Below are positions 22,340-32,739 of a stretch of 64,000 nucleotides of DNA, piece by piece. Origin of the DNA: Zonotrichia leucophrys gambelii (lineage: Eukaryota > Chordata > Aves > Passeriformes > Passerellidae); the NCBI RefSeq assembly GCF_028769735.1, contig NC_088179.1:8068001-8132000 (forward strand). The letters are read 5' to 3'. Made by a program: the position numbers and the translations under genes. Position 1 is the first letter of the stretch, and each line of letters starts with the position of its first letter. The notes under the pieces were generated by a model that saw nothing but the letters and a program-made list of their open reading frames with translations, made no database searches and was not told where the DNA came from.

Positions 22340-25300
22340 GCCAAGAGGAGAATGTAGAAAGCCACTCTTAGACCTATCCAATTTCCCCCACCCTTAAAAT
22401 AAGACCACATAGAACCCACTCTCATGGAGTTCAAAGGACACTGGCAAACCCCATTGTACCTGTAATACCCTCATGTTTTCATGAAAAAGTTGCCTATTAT
22501 GGCCCATTCTGTTTGGTTCATCTCTTCCTGACATAAGCCAAATCTCTCTATTACTGCATTTATTTAGTGAGCACTTGAGCAGAACTTTATCACTTAAAAA
22601 CATCTCCAGCATGGCAAGGCAATAAACCCTAATGTGGAGAGAACAGTGCCAGTTTATATACTTCTCATTAAAACAGCCGAACAAAAAGAAAGGCCTTCCA
22701 ATGTCTCTGCTGCTGACCTTATTTTAAGATCTAAAAAGATGACCCAGAAGGCTTCAGTTTGAAGATTTCCCTGCTCCATCTTTTCAGACCTCTTTGTACA
22801 GCATTTACAGGTGGTAGGAGCAGGGGAGGGAGAGGAGAAAGCACTTTCCCCTCCAAGTCTGATTTAAGGATGTGCTTCTGAAAGCTCCATCTGCAGCTGC
22901 CATTGAATTCTGCAGGAGTTTGGGGCAGGCAGCCAAGCTGAGGCTCTGAGGTGGGCCTTGCATGGAAACCAAGCTATGACAGGGGGTAGGTGGGACTTTT
23001 CTGAAAAATTTTTTTGCACGTTGAGAACATCAGAATTTCCTTCTCTAAAACTTGCAGCATACACTAAAAAGTCCAGACTGCCAATTATTGATCAATTCTG
23101 ATCAATGGCCCTGCAATCAATAGTATTGCAGAGGAAACCAACCTGCTAAAATGAGGGCAGGGTAAAGGATGGGAGAGGCTTGGGGAATGCAAATCCCCCT
23201 GTCTGGGGGTTTCCCTGTCTGCAGTTGCTGCCAAAATTGTGAGGTGCACACAGCAGGCAGATGGCTGTGACCTGCCCTGCAGGATGAGGTAACAGATCTG
23301 TGGCAAATATCCCTGAGCTCCTGAGTGAAATACTTTTTCATTTCTTTTCATTTTTGTGGACAATAATTAAGGAAAAGGGGGCTTGCATGTTTTTATTGAA
23401 ACATGGACTCTGTATTCTGTTTGGGGGGGAAAAACCATTATTTCTTTCTTTTTACAAATAATGTCATGAAATAAAACCACAATAACCCTTTTTTCAATCT
23501 CCACACTATCAAAATAGATTGAACCTTTTGTCACAAATCCACATTGTACAGCTGCAGAAATAAATGACAAAAATGGTACCAGCCACAGTAACAGACTGGG
23601 ACTGAAACATATCTCTGAAATTTGCTGTATTCTAGAAGAAATAACAATATGCTAAGCAGCAATCTATGAATGTCATTAAAGTATTATTTTAATTTTTAAA
23701 AGGAGGAGAATGAGGTAAGAAGAAAAACCAGGACAATCAGTCACAGCCATAAATGAAACAAGTAGCTGAGTCCAGACTGGATGACTGAAAAATTCCTTAC
23801 TCTCTATACTAATTTTTATTGAAGATTTTTACCTTCTTGGGGGAAAATGCTCCTGAACCTGCTTGTGCTTTGAATAATTACCTGCCACTATTATAAAAAG
23901 TCACAGAGACATTAGCTGGTGCACATGGACAGACTGAACCCTGCTCTGCCTTTTCCCCCTGACAGCACAGGGTATTTATATGTGTTTTCTCAGGGAAAGC
24001 TCTGCTATACCTTCACTCAGTCAGCAAGATTCAATCAATGACAGTGCCTTTTTGCCTTTTGGGTTAATTGATGCTGTACACAAAACAAGTCTGGTTCTGA
24101 TTTTCTAAAAAGGTGCTGGAGGTGAACTGTGTTGCATGGATTTAACTCTCATCTGGCAGGACACAAAAGCAACATAACAGATAAATGTGGCACAGGAGTA
24201 ATGTGGTTTTTGTTGATGAAACTGTCTTGTGTCCATCTTTCATAAAGAGCACAGTAACACAGTCATGGCTCACAGCTAATTAAACAGCCAGCTCACTGCT
24301 GGGTATTATTTAGGTGGGGCTAATCCCTAAAGAACATCACCACATTGTTCTTTGCACCATCAAGTCCCTGAGAAAGGGAAATCCTTCCCCAACAGCCACA
24401 GGTGAATGTAGCAAGCAGATGAGAAAAGAACAAATATATTGTGTACCAAATATTACAGAATAACCACCAGGGATCAGCAGATTGGTGTAAGGAAAAAAAA
24501 AAAACCAAAATCAAACAGAAAAGCACTCTGCAGTAGTTGGTCTGCCTCACTCCCACTAGAAAAAAAATCTTCTTTTCATTAAATAAGGAGCTTCTTTACA
24601 CATCTAGAAAACTGTCTGGATAAATCTGGGACAGACAGAAAAGTTAAGAAGCACTGGAAAGTTAAATTGAACATTCAGAGATGGCTCAGAAATATTTTCT
24701 TCAGTTTTGAAACTGAGATCTTTCCTAGCAGACAAAAAATTCTTCTTCATCCAAAAATAGGTTAAAAATCATCCAGGAGAAGCGCAGATGAACAAAAGGT
24801 CAATCTTTCCTCAGTTCTGCCGCCCCTGTTCTGTATCACAAAGAGGTGGCGCAAGGTGTGAAAAGAGAAAAGGCGCCAGAAAGCTTTAAGGGAAAAGGGG
24901 GAGAGCTGAGGGGGCTTGTGGCAAAGAACAGCCCAGAAAGGAGGGCCCCAGGCAGCCAGGGCTGCTGCAGAGCACAGGCACCACACTGCCCACGTTCCCT
25001 CCTGTGATGCTGCCAGCGCCCAAATTCATCATGGGAACCCAGCACTGCATCATTCTCAGGCTTGTGTACAGGAAAATCCAAACTATTTATTTTCATGCCT
25101 GTAAAAAAGTTTTCATTATATTATTAACAAGACAACAGATTTACTTCTTAGCTCAGAAAGGTGACAATGGAAGGAAAAGGAGGATGATGTTACTAATTGA
25201 CTCTGCATGTTTGGGAGTTGATTATGAAAAAATCAGGGGGAGAGACAGAAGACAAAAATCTAATTACAAAACCATCATCAGAAAGTGAAAACAGTACTGG

Positions 25301-27275
25301 CTTGTAAATAAACCAAGGAAAACAAATCAAACATCCTTCTGTGCTATGGAAGGAATATTTTAAATGGATAAAAAATATGTATGGTCTCAAGAAGTGGCAG
25401 AAACCACATGAATTCTCAGCAGATTTCTTCTAGGAGAAAATACAGTACTCCCTGACTTAGAGGACATTTGAAAGGATAATTAATGCAGCTTACAATGAGA
25501 AGTCCTGTATTTATACAAAGATATGGCACTGATAAATAATGTGCTCATTGAAATGTTTTTATTTTCAGAGGAACCTATAAAATCTCCTCTCATTTGTCAT
25601 CTCATTTTGTTTCAAGGATTTACATTTGTAATAATAATTTTATTAAAAACATTCAGAAAAAAACTTCTCCACACAGGGAAGATGCATCATATTGCATCTC
25701 ACAGGCTACAGGAAAGTTATTTTCAGGTACAAAAATATATCCTGTGAAACATCTTCCCATCAAGTTATTAGTGTAAGTACATTGGAAAAAGGAAGAAAAT
25801 GCAAGCTGAAACATGAATCAAAAAAGAACTGAAGCACTGCCTTAACTGTGTTTCTGAGCTGGGACCTGAAGTTTAACTTTTAGTTGAATGAATGCATGTT
25901 GTTGTGGGACCTGTGTAAAGCATGCCAAGAGTCATTTTGGTTTTAATATCACTTCTGCATCTGCAGACCTAAAGACAATGGCTTACTGGTGATAAATCTC
26001 GCAATGGTTTAAATTGGCTCCTAGAAGTGTGCAATGTCTCTTCCTCCAAAGAAAGAAAAGAAGAAGCCAAAGAAACCTCGAGGCCATGGTTAGCACTGCT
26101 CACAGCAGCATTTAGGAGAAGCTGTGCAAAGTTTGCTAAAGTGAGTCCAGTGGTAAGAAAACAGGAGAGAGCAGCTTGTTCTCCATTCTGACAGTTGTGG
26201 AAAACAGCACAGGAGTCAGAGTCTCCCACACTCAAAGGCAAGATTGGCAAAAGTCCATTAAGGAAGGCAATGGAGGAAATCGCAAAAGAAGAAAGGGAGT
26301 GCATAAAAGATGAAGAAATTGGCCCAGAGCTCTTTGACAGAAGAGATACCATTTACTTCAGCCCCGCTGGAAGAAATATTCTCCCATTGGTTTAAAATTA
26401 GGCTTCAAGGGTTTGATATTTGTAACACAGAACCCCATTAAGATTGCTGAACTCTCACTCACAGAGATAATCCTCCTATAATCTCTGCATATTCACATGG
26501 GCTTTTTGTCATCTTTCCCAACAGGGCTGGGTACCAAATGCACAGGCAGGGATCCCCCTGGATTACAGCTGGGCTCCTTGAAGGCTGAGCTTTAGCTGCT
26601 CTCTGTGGGGCTGGGCACTGGCCAGGCACTGGCACACTCTGAGTAATTTCCTGGAGGAATTTCACTTGACATTACCCTGGGTGTCCATGTCAGCACTGAC
26701 TGCTCTTCTGGCCACCCAAGTACCTAATGGTGCTTCATCAAGCTGTGGCTACAATCTGAAAATACACATATGTTTTCTAAACAAAACTGTGCTTTAATTC
26801 CTTTTAACTCTGCAGACAGCACGCAGCTGTTTGGAGCTAATGGATGTTCCTTCAGTTGTAAGATTGCTTGCAAATATAACAGATCATATAATGGCAAATG
26901 AACAAATACATTTTTATCAACCTCTGAAATGAGTCATTTATCTTCTGGGCTATGTACTGAATCATGACACCAAATGATAAGTTTTATCTCTTTTACTGTC
27001 AAACTCAATCTCAGTCAAGCCCCAAATTGCTGGGAACGCAAGTGAAGAGTGAGGTTCCCTTCCAGCTGAGGATGGAAGAAAAGCTGGCGAGCTGACCTTT
27101 CCCTAAGTGGCTTTAATCTTTGTGGGGCTTGCTTTAAATGAAATCCCATGGCAGTGTCATCCCCCAACACCCGAGCCCAGCTCCCCTGGCTGGGAGGGTT
27201 ATCAGCAGGCACAGTGCCTGTCTGCCCTTCTGCCTTCACCTCCTCACTTTTCCTAGAGAAAACATTAAGCATTCT
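22340..27275. other. Non-coding DNA, no gene supported
   Basis: Mainly AT-rich unique sequence with homopolymers (an A-run near 24492-24503). A perfect 8-bp stem with 4-nt loop lies at 23087-23106. A purine-rich frame at 26195-26395 (plus) is the most protein-like short read here, but an in-frame TGA sits three bases upstream of its start and no clear splice donor follows, so it is reported only as a finding. I recognise no repeat. Confidence 0.55.
23087..23106. repeat. Perfect 8-bp inverted repeat, 4-nt loop
   Basis: ATTGATCA (23087-23094) and TGATCAAT (23099-23106) are exact reverse complements around the loop ATTC. It could form a small hairpin or offer a pair of symmetric protein sites; no function is assigned. 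Confidence 0.7.
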
Positions 27276-27279
27276 CTAG

Positions 27280-27480
27280 TCACCCAATCCCACTCGGATA
27301 CTCCGTTAGGGACATAAATTTCCTTTTATTACCTCTTTTAAACTAATCCAACTTTCCTTCATACTGTACAATTAAAACTTAATTTTATGTTAATCCTTGA
27401 TAAATGATACCTAATATAACAGTTGACCCCTTGGAATAGGCTAACCTTTAAGGCTTTGATGAAAACCAAGCACTTACAAC
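27280..27480. promoter_or_regulatory. Candidate conserved non-coding element
   Basis: Two CpGs in CACTCGGATACTCCGTTAGG (27292-27311) stand out from the CpG-poor surroundings. They are followed by TTTAAACTAATCC, ACAATTAAAAC and TTAATCCTTG, the last two resembling homeodomain (TAATCC-type) sites. No simple repeat or transposon signature is visible. Inference only. Confidence 0.2.
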
Positions 27481-27489
27481 CTATAAAGC

Positions 27490-28209
27490 AACAGCTGAAA
27501 TATCTTCATTTAACTCTTGGATGGCCAGCTCATTCAAAAGCCAGTGACAGTGACAAAGACATGCTAAAATTACTTTTCACAACAAAAGAAGAGCAAGATG
27601 GCAAACATCCTTGGGGGCAGGGTGCAACTTCTCGTTACTAGGAACTTCTCATGCTACTCATACTAGGAAATGTTTGGAAATTTACGCTCTTGTAATAATC
27701 AGCTTAAGAGTTATGTTAAAATAAATATATTTTAGAGCATCTAAGACCACAGACATGGAAGCAAGAGCCTGTGGCAGAAAAGGAGGCAAAAGAAGATTTA
27801 TGGCAGGCTAATTTCATTTGAAATAACCTGGTTTCAGCCAGCCGACAAAAACAGAACCCAAAGGAAATTTAGAGGAAATAACCCTTAGGTCAATTTGATA
27901 TCTGTTACACCATGTGCGAAGAAACATCCTTCACAAGACCTGGACCCTGCAGCCACAGGAGAAGTGATAATCAGAAGTAATGTGGAGGAGAAATTGTTGT
28001 CACTATCCAGAGCCAGGGCCAGCCACTGCTGCCACCCCAACCTGCAGCAGGGCGCTCCCAGGGCAGCCGCTGCTCAGGAAGTGCTGGCAATGTGGGAAGT
28101 GCTCTGGGGCTGTGACTGTGCAGAGACAGCTCTTCCTAGAGCATCCCAACTGCCCGGCTCACCTGGGGCAGGTTTTGCTTTTCCCCAGTCTCTGTGCCCA
28201 GACAAGAGC
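27490..28209. other. Non-coding DNA left of the ERVL LTR
   Basis: Purine-rich and AT-rich sequence that becomes G+C-richer from about 28000. A 133-codon frame at 27895-28296 (plus) and a 106-codon frame at 27980-28300 both run across the LTR boundary at 28215, which argues against either being a real gene. Confidence 0.6.
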
Positions 28210-28214
28210 CCATG
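28210..28214. repeat. Left 5-bp target-site duplication (CCATG) of the ERVL-type LTR
   Basis: CCATG directly precedes the opening TG and is repeated exactly at 28885-28889. A 5-bp duplication is typical of ERVL (class III) integrations. Confidence 0.9.
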
Positions 28215-28437
28215 TGTTCCAGATTTCAAGGCAAGTTGTTTTCTATTACCATCTGTATGGCAGATTACTTTTGTCAAGTGGGCAGTTTGCCTTTGAGTGA
28301 CCACAATCACACCTCCCTCAGAAGGGGACATCTGCTGATAACAGACTATTGAATGTCACTGCATGGCTGATAAGAGCTACAGCATCCCATTGTGAGATGC
28401 TCCACCCAGGGGGAGGAGCCAAGCATTCCTACCCAGA

Positions 28438-28443
28438 TATAAT
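28438..28443 (+). promoter_or_regulatory. TATA-type core promoter element of the ERVL LTR
   Basis: TATAAT sits 18 bp after the GC-box-like GGGGGAGGAGCC (28409-28420). This is a plausible RNA polymerase II core promoter marking the U3/R border of the LTR, with transcription expected to start some 25-35 bp downstream. Activity is not shown. Confidence 0.55.
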
Positions 28444-28727
28444 CCAGAGGTGTTTGAGACACCAGCACGGCTTCTCCACTGGATTCCCCAGAGGAACAGC
28501 AGCTGCCTCTTCCATTGGATCTTCAGAGGAAGAATACATCCTTTTCTACAGGACACCCTTGCTCCAGCAAAACCACCCCTGACACTTCAGGAAGATTGCA
28601 GCCACATTTCCAGTTGGACTGCCACCAACACCCTGACCAACAGGGTGTCAGGTTGTGTTCTGACTCTGTCAGTGTTGTTCTTGTGTACTGCATTGTTTAT
28701 TTTATCCTTTTATTTTTTTTCTTCCCA

Positions 28728-28733
28728 ATTAAA
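28728..28733 (+). terminator. Polyadenylation signal (ATTAAA) of the ERVL LTR
   Basis: ATTAAA is the common variant of AATAAA and lies at the expected R/U5 position, about 150 bp from the 3' end of the LTR. Confidence 0.6.
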
Positions 28734-28884
28734 GAACTGTTATTTTCTGCTCCCATATTTTTGCCTGAGAGCTCCTTAATTTAAAATTTATAGCAATTCC
28801 GAGGGATGGGGAGGGTTTACAGTCTCCATTTCTGGGGAGGCTCCTGCCTTCCTTAGCAGACTCCTGTCTTTCCAAACCCAGACA

Positions 28885-28889
28885 CCATG
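28885..28889. repeat. Right 5-bp target-site duplication (CCATG)
   Basis: Exact copy of 28210-28214, directly after the terminal CA of the LTR. Confidence 0.9.
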
Positions 28890-31800
28890 CCAGCCCCAGC
28901 CCCGTGCAGGGATGCTGCTGGGGCAGGGATGCTGCAGTGCCAGCTCAGGCGGCTCTCCCCTGGCAGCCCCAGGCTGGCACTGCACTATGCCAGCTGCTGC
29001 ATGGCAGGGGGATGCTCCAAGGGACAGGATTTGTCTTTGATCAGCACTGTACTCCTCATACAGGCTTGGTTCTGGACACCTGAGGGCTCCTGAAAGATTC
29101 TGCTCAGTGCAAGAAGCATGGAAGAATCCAAGCAAGAATGTTTGATTTTAATAAGTCACAATTTTAGATTGATTATATTGCTGCTTGCTTTCCTTCTAGG
29201 ACTATAGAAGCACTTGATCTAGAGTCTAAAATATTTCCTGATGACATTTTCTCTGTTCCTTTATTTTTTAGACAACAAGTAAATAACTTATCTGATCCTT
29301 CTGACAATAATACCACATAAGAAACATTATTCTACTAATTTGTTTGGGTTTATCTGCCAACAGTTTCTACAGAAACCAATGTCACCTGTGATCTATCTCT
29401 GTTATAACCTCTTGTGGCAGTTTGTTTTGCATTTTCTCACAATAACCTTCCTTACAAAATAGGTCTGTCATGAATAATAGACATGCCACCACATTGTGTG
29501 TCTCTACTTCACAACATGTGATTCAGTATCAGGAATGCTGGCCTTTTAAAAAATCTGCCTCATTGTAAAATGACAAATCCTAGAAAAATATTTACCGCCA
29601 TTGTTTTGAGGGCTGCATAAATCATTGCAAAACTTCTGATTAAGTAAATGGACAAGAAATGGGGATGCACATCAATGGGGAAATGGCAGAAAACACACCA
29701 AAAAAATCTATCTCAACAAGTCTGTGCAGAAACACCAAGACACAGGTAACATTAAGCAAAAGAAAGAAAGTACATTCTACAGACTTCTAACGAGAAATGC
29801 CCAACAGTTGTGCTCATGGACTGAGATTATGTAAAGTAGCTCTAATTATTGATCTCAGTTACACTTCACAATGTTCAGTTTTACCTGCTTTGTAAGTACT
29901 GCTGTAAAGAGGAAGAAGTGTAAGCTGTCCAGCTATTTCAGGGGGAAAGCATGAGCATCTGAATTAAACTTCCAGGTTCTGCATGCTAATAAATAACTGT
30001 GGTTCAAGTCCTTCACTCAGCACATGCAGCAGAACACTCTTTCTAAAGATCCAGTTTTGATTGCAAGACACATCACCTCTGCACTGATCAGGAGCCAGTT
30101 CTTGAAGAAAGCTCAAGTACCAAAATTCTATTTCAGGTTATGCCAAAATTTCTGTTCTGAAAGCCTGTGGTCAAATAAATATAGTGTGATCTTGATGGTA
30201 GTTACGCTGAGGACAGATGTGGATAGGAAGTGCCTCTACCACAGTCTTGCCTCAGCTGCAGATTTTCTTTTGAATGAGGCAATTCCAAGCCATATCTGCC
30301 TTCTGCAGGGAAATCCCTAACCCTGTGTAAATGTCCTTCTTCCAAGGCCAGGGTAATACTCTGAATGTATCCCAAATACATAAGATTGAGATAGGAAATG
30401 GGAGTGCTCATCCTTCCAGTAAAAATGAATTTAAGAGGAAAATAATGGAGTTCACTGCATCACAGTGACTGGGAAAATCCAGAGAGAGGGAATCCCACTC
30501 TGCATAATCCACACCAGATCACAGCTGCAGTTCCTTGCCTAGCCTGATTCCCTGATGTCAATTTCTTGTCTTCATGAACCATCCCTTTCTCCACAACTGC
30601 CTACAGAGAACCCTTCCAGGAGATGTGTGGATGAACTTATTCTGGCGGAAGAAGGAATTGATTGTGGTTAAACCACTCAAGAGTGAGCAGCACCACTCTT
30701 CCTTTTCTTCTTCTGATTGATTTTATAGAAGTGAGGAAAGAGAAGCAGGGGGAGAGCCCTGCTTGGCTACCTCAGAAGTCCCTACCTTCAGGAGACATCT
30801 GCAAGCTCCGGATAACACATTGCACAGAGTCTCTCTGCAGCTGAAGAAAATTACTGAAAATTACTGTCTCTCTCCCATTTTCCTGCAGCCTTGTTTATAC
30901 AGCCATGCTCAGCATCGTGCATTGTGTGACACTCTGAAACTGCCCTGTGCTTTCCCATGCACTGTCAGGGAGCCCAAGGCGGGGCAGCCACTCTGAAAAA
31001 TTTTCTTAGATCTATTCCTGAGCTGAGAAATGCTACACAGTGTTTGTGACAATCAGCCTGGCCACTGCAAACAAACACTTGGTGCTGCAGGCCCAGTTAG
31101 CACAGATGTGACAGAAAGGGCTCAGAGTAGCAAGGTAGGAGATGAACACTCAGCTTAAAATGAAAAGATTTTCTTCTACTGTGTCTCTGGCATTTACTTT
31201 ATAGCATCAGCAGCCCTACTCCAAATCAAGCACAAGTTTTGCTTCTCCTGTCTGGTACAGAAGCAGCTGGACTGTGTTTCCTTGATAAGCTCTCACCACC
31301 CCTAGACCTCTCACCCTCTCTGCCTATTTCCCTTCTCCTGAAACAAGCAGAGGAAGATGGATTTTAGCAGCCTCCCTGCTCCACTCCAGAGCTCACCTCC
31401 TGCACAGGCAATATCTCCCATCCAAGCATTTCCACACATGGCTGGAATTTCATTTCACCATCCACTTACCACACCTGCTCTTTCAGGCCAGGCTCAGAAA
31501 AATGACCAACCAATGTGTCCACTCCTGGAACTGCACATGAGAATTATGCAGGGCATATTTTATGGCACAGCAGTTAAAAAAATAAAGAAATCTTGTAGAG
31601 CCTAAGGTCATTGCTGTTGTAAACCAGCTCCAGAGATACCCATCACAAGTCACAGAATAAACAGCAATGGGACTTGTCCTGTCTAAAGAAAAATGGAGGA
31701 ACAGTGATTAATATGTGGTAATGGACCTTTTCATCCTTATCACTTCCAGACTGTGGAATGTTATTTCTGGCACAGAGATTCTTGGTCAAGTATGAAGAGC

Positions 31801-32680
31801 CATCGATTGGATAAAGTGCTTGATTTAGCCCATTTTTATTCTATTACAGAGTGACAGAAAGAGGTTTTAGACAGGAATAAAATCAATAGAGGGGAAAAGT
31901 AGAACTTAGCAAAATAACTATAGCTTGAAATGAAAATGATATATTTGTAATGTTGAATAAGGATTAATTTTAAAAAGAGCTAGAAATGCACTGACAGAAA
32001 TCAAGTAAGTATAAACAATAATATTTTATTTTTAAAAAGTGTTCTTTATCCTTATTCTTCCCCCCTAAAAAATAAACTTTGCATTCTTTGCCTCGAGCTG
32101 TCATACAAGAGCTCCTCCATGGAAATGCCAAATCAGGAGGCAGCATGTCTGCTGCTCACCCTGTTCCCTTTCTCATTAGGAGCCTTGGGTGCCATGAGAC
32201 CCAGGAGCCTGCAGGGCTGCCCTGCTCTCCTCATTCCCAAACTATGGGACATGGTGCTCCACACATGAGCCACAGGGAGGGGATTGTTTTCACCACAGAA
32301 CTGGTACTCAAGAGAAGTTGGGGATTAGTTTCAATTTATGGGTGCAAAATCACAGTCACTGCTGACAAGCTGGCACAAGATTTTTGGTCATACATCTGAA
32401 TTGAGAATGTTCTTCAAAGATTATTAATTGTTATTTATGTGAAATTATATTTCACGGTCCAGGAATTAATTTATAAACTCCACATAGTTTCATTCATCAG
32501 GCACTTTTGGTGCCTTGAAATGTTCAAAATGTACTTTTCTAGGAAATTAAATTAGGGCAGTGGCAGAGGAAGTGCAACATTAGCAGTTACAACACTCCAG
32601 GACACTCTTCACTATCATTTATTAAACAAAAACTCTCTATGAAACATGTTCTTTGCTAAGTGCCACTAATCTACAGAGCT
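28890..32680. other. Non-coding DNA, no gene seen
   Basis: A short G+C-richer patch (28890-29100) leads into AT-rich unique sequence. Open frames do not exceed about 115 codons. The longest, 28788-29135 on the minus strand, overlaps the LTR end and is therefore a shadow. No further transposable element, RNA gene or long repeat is recognised. Confidence 0.6.
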
Positions 32681-32684
32681 GACC

Positions 32685-32738
32685 AGCTGAACTCCTGTGC
32701 ACAGCCCATTACAGCTGAACTCCTGTGTACAGCACATT
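32685..32738 (+). repeat. 28-bp imperfect tandem duplication
   Basis: AGCTGAACTCCTGTGCACAG (from 32685) is repeated as AGCTGAACTCCTGTGTACAG (from 32713), each followed by a CCCATT/CACATT-like tail. Two copies differing at only a few bases suggest a recent slippage or junction duplication. Confidence 0.8.
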
Positions 32739-32739
32739 T

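Larger units (their letters stand above)
28215..28884 (+). mobile_element. Solo LTR of an ERVL-type (class III) endogenous retrovirus
   Basis: A 670-bp unit begins TGTTCCAGAT, ends AACCCAGACA, and is flanked by perfect 5-bp copies of CCATG. I recognise it as a passerine ERVL-like LTR. Its parts follow the U3-R-U5 order on the plus strand: a GC-box-like GGGGGAGGAGCC (28409-28420), a TATA-type TATAAT (28438-28443), a polyadenylation signal ATTAAA (28728-28733), then a T-rich stretch and a short U5. No gag/pol sequence lies on either side, so it is a solo LTR. The intact duplication suggests a moderately young insertion. Two open frames inside it (109 codons at 28450-28779, 89 at 28515-28784) are by chance. 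The subfamily name would need a repeat library. Confidence 0.92.

Noticed and set aside
28450..28784. 109- and 89-codon open frames
   Set aside because: They lie wholly inside the ERVL LTR, which is non-coding.
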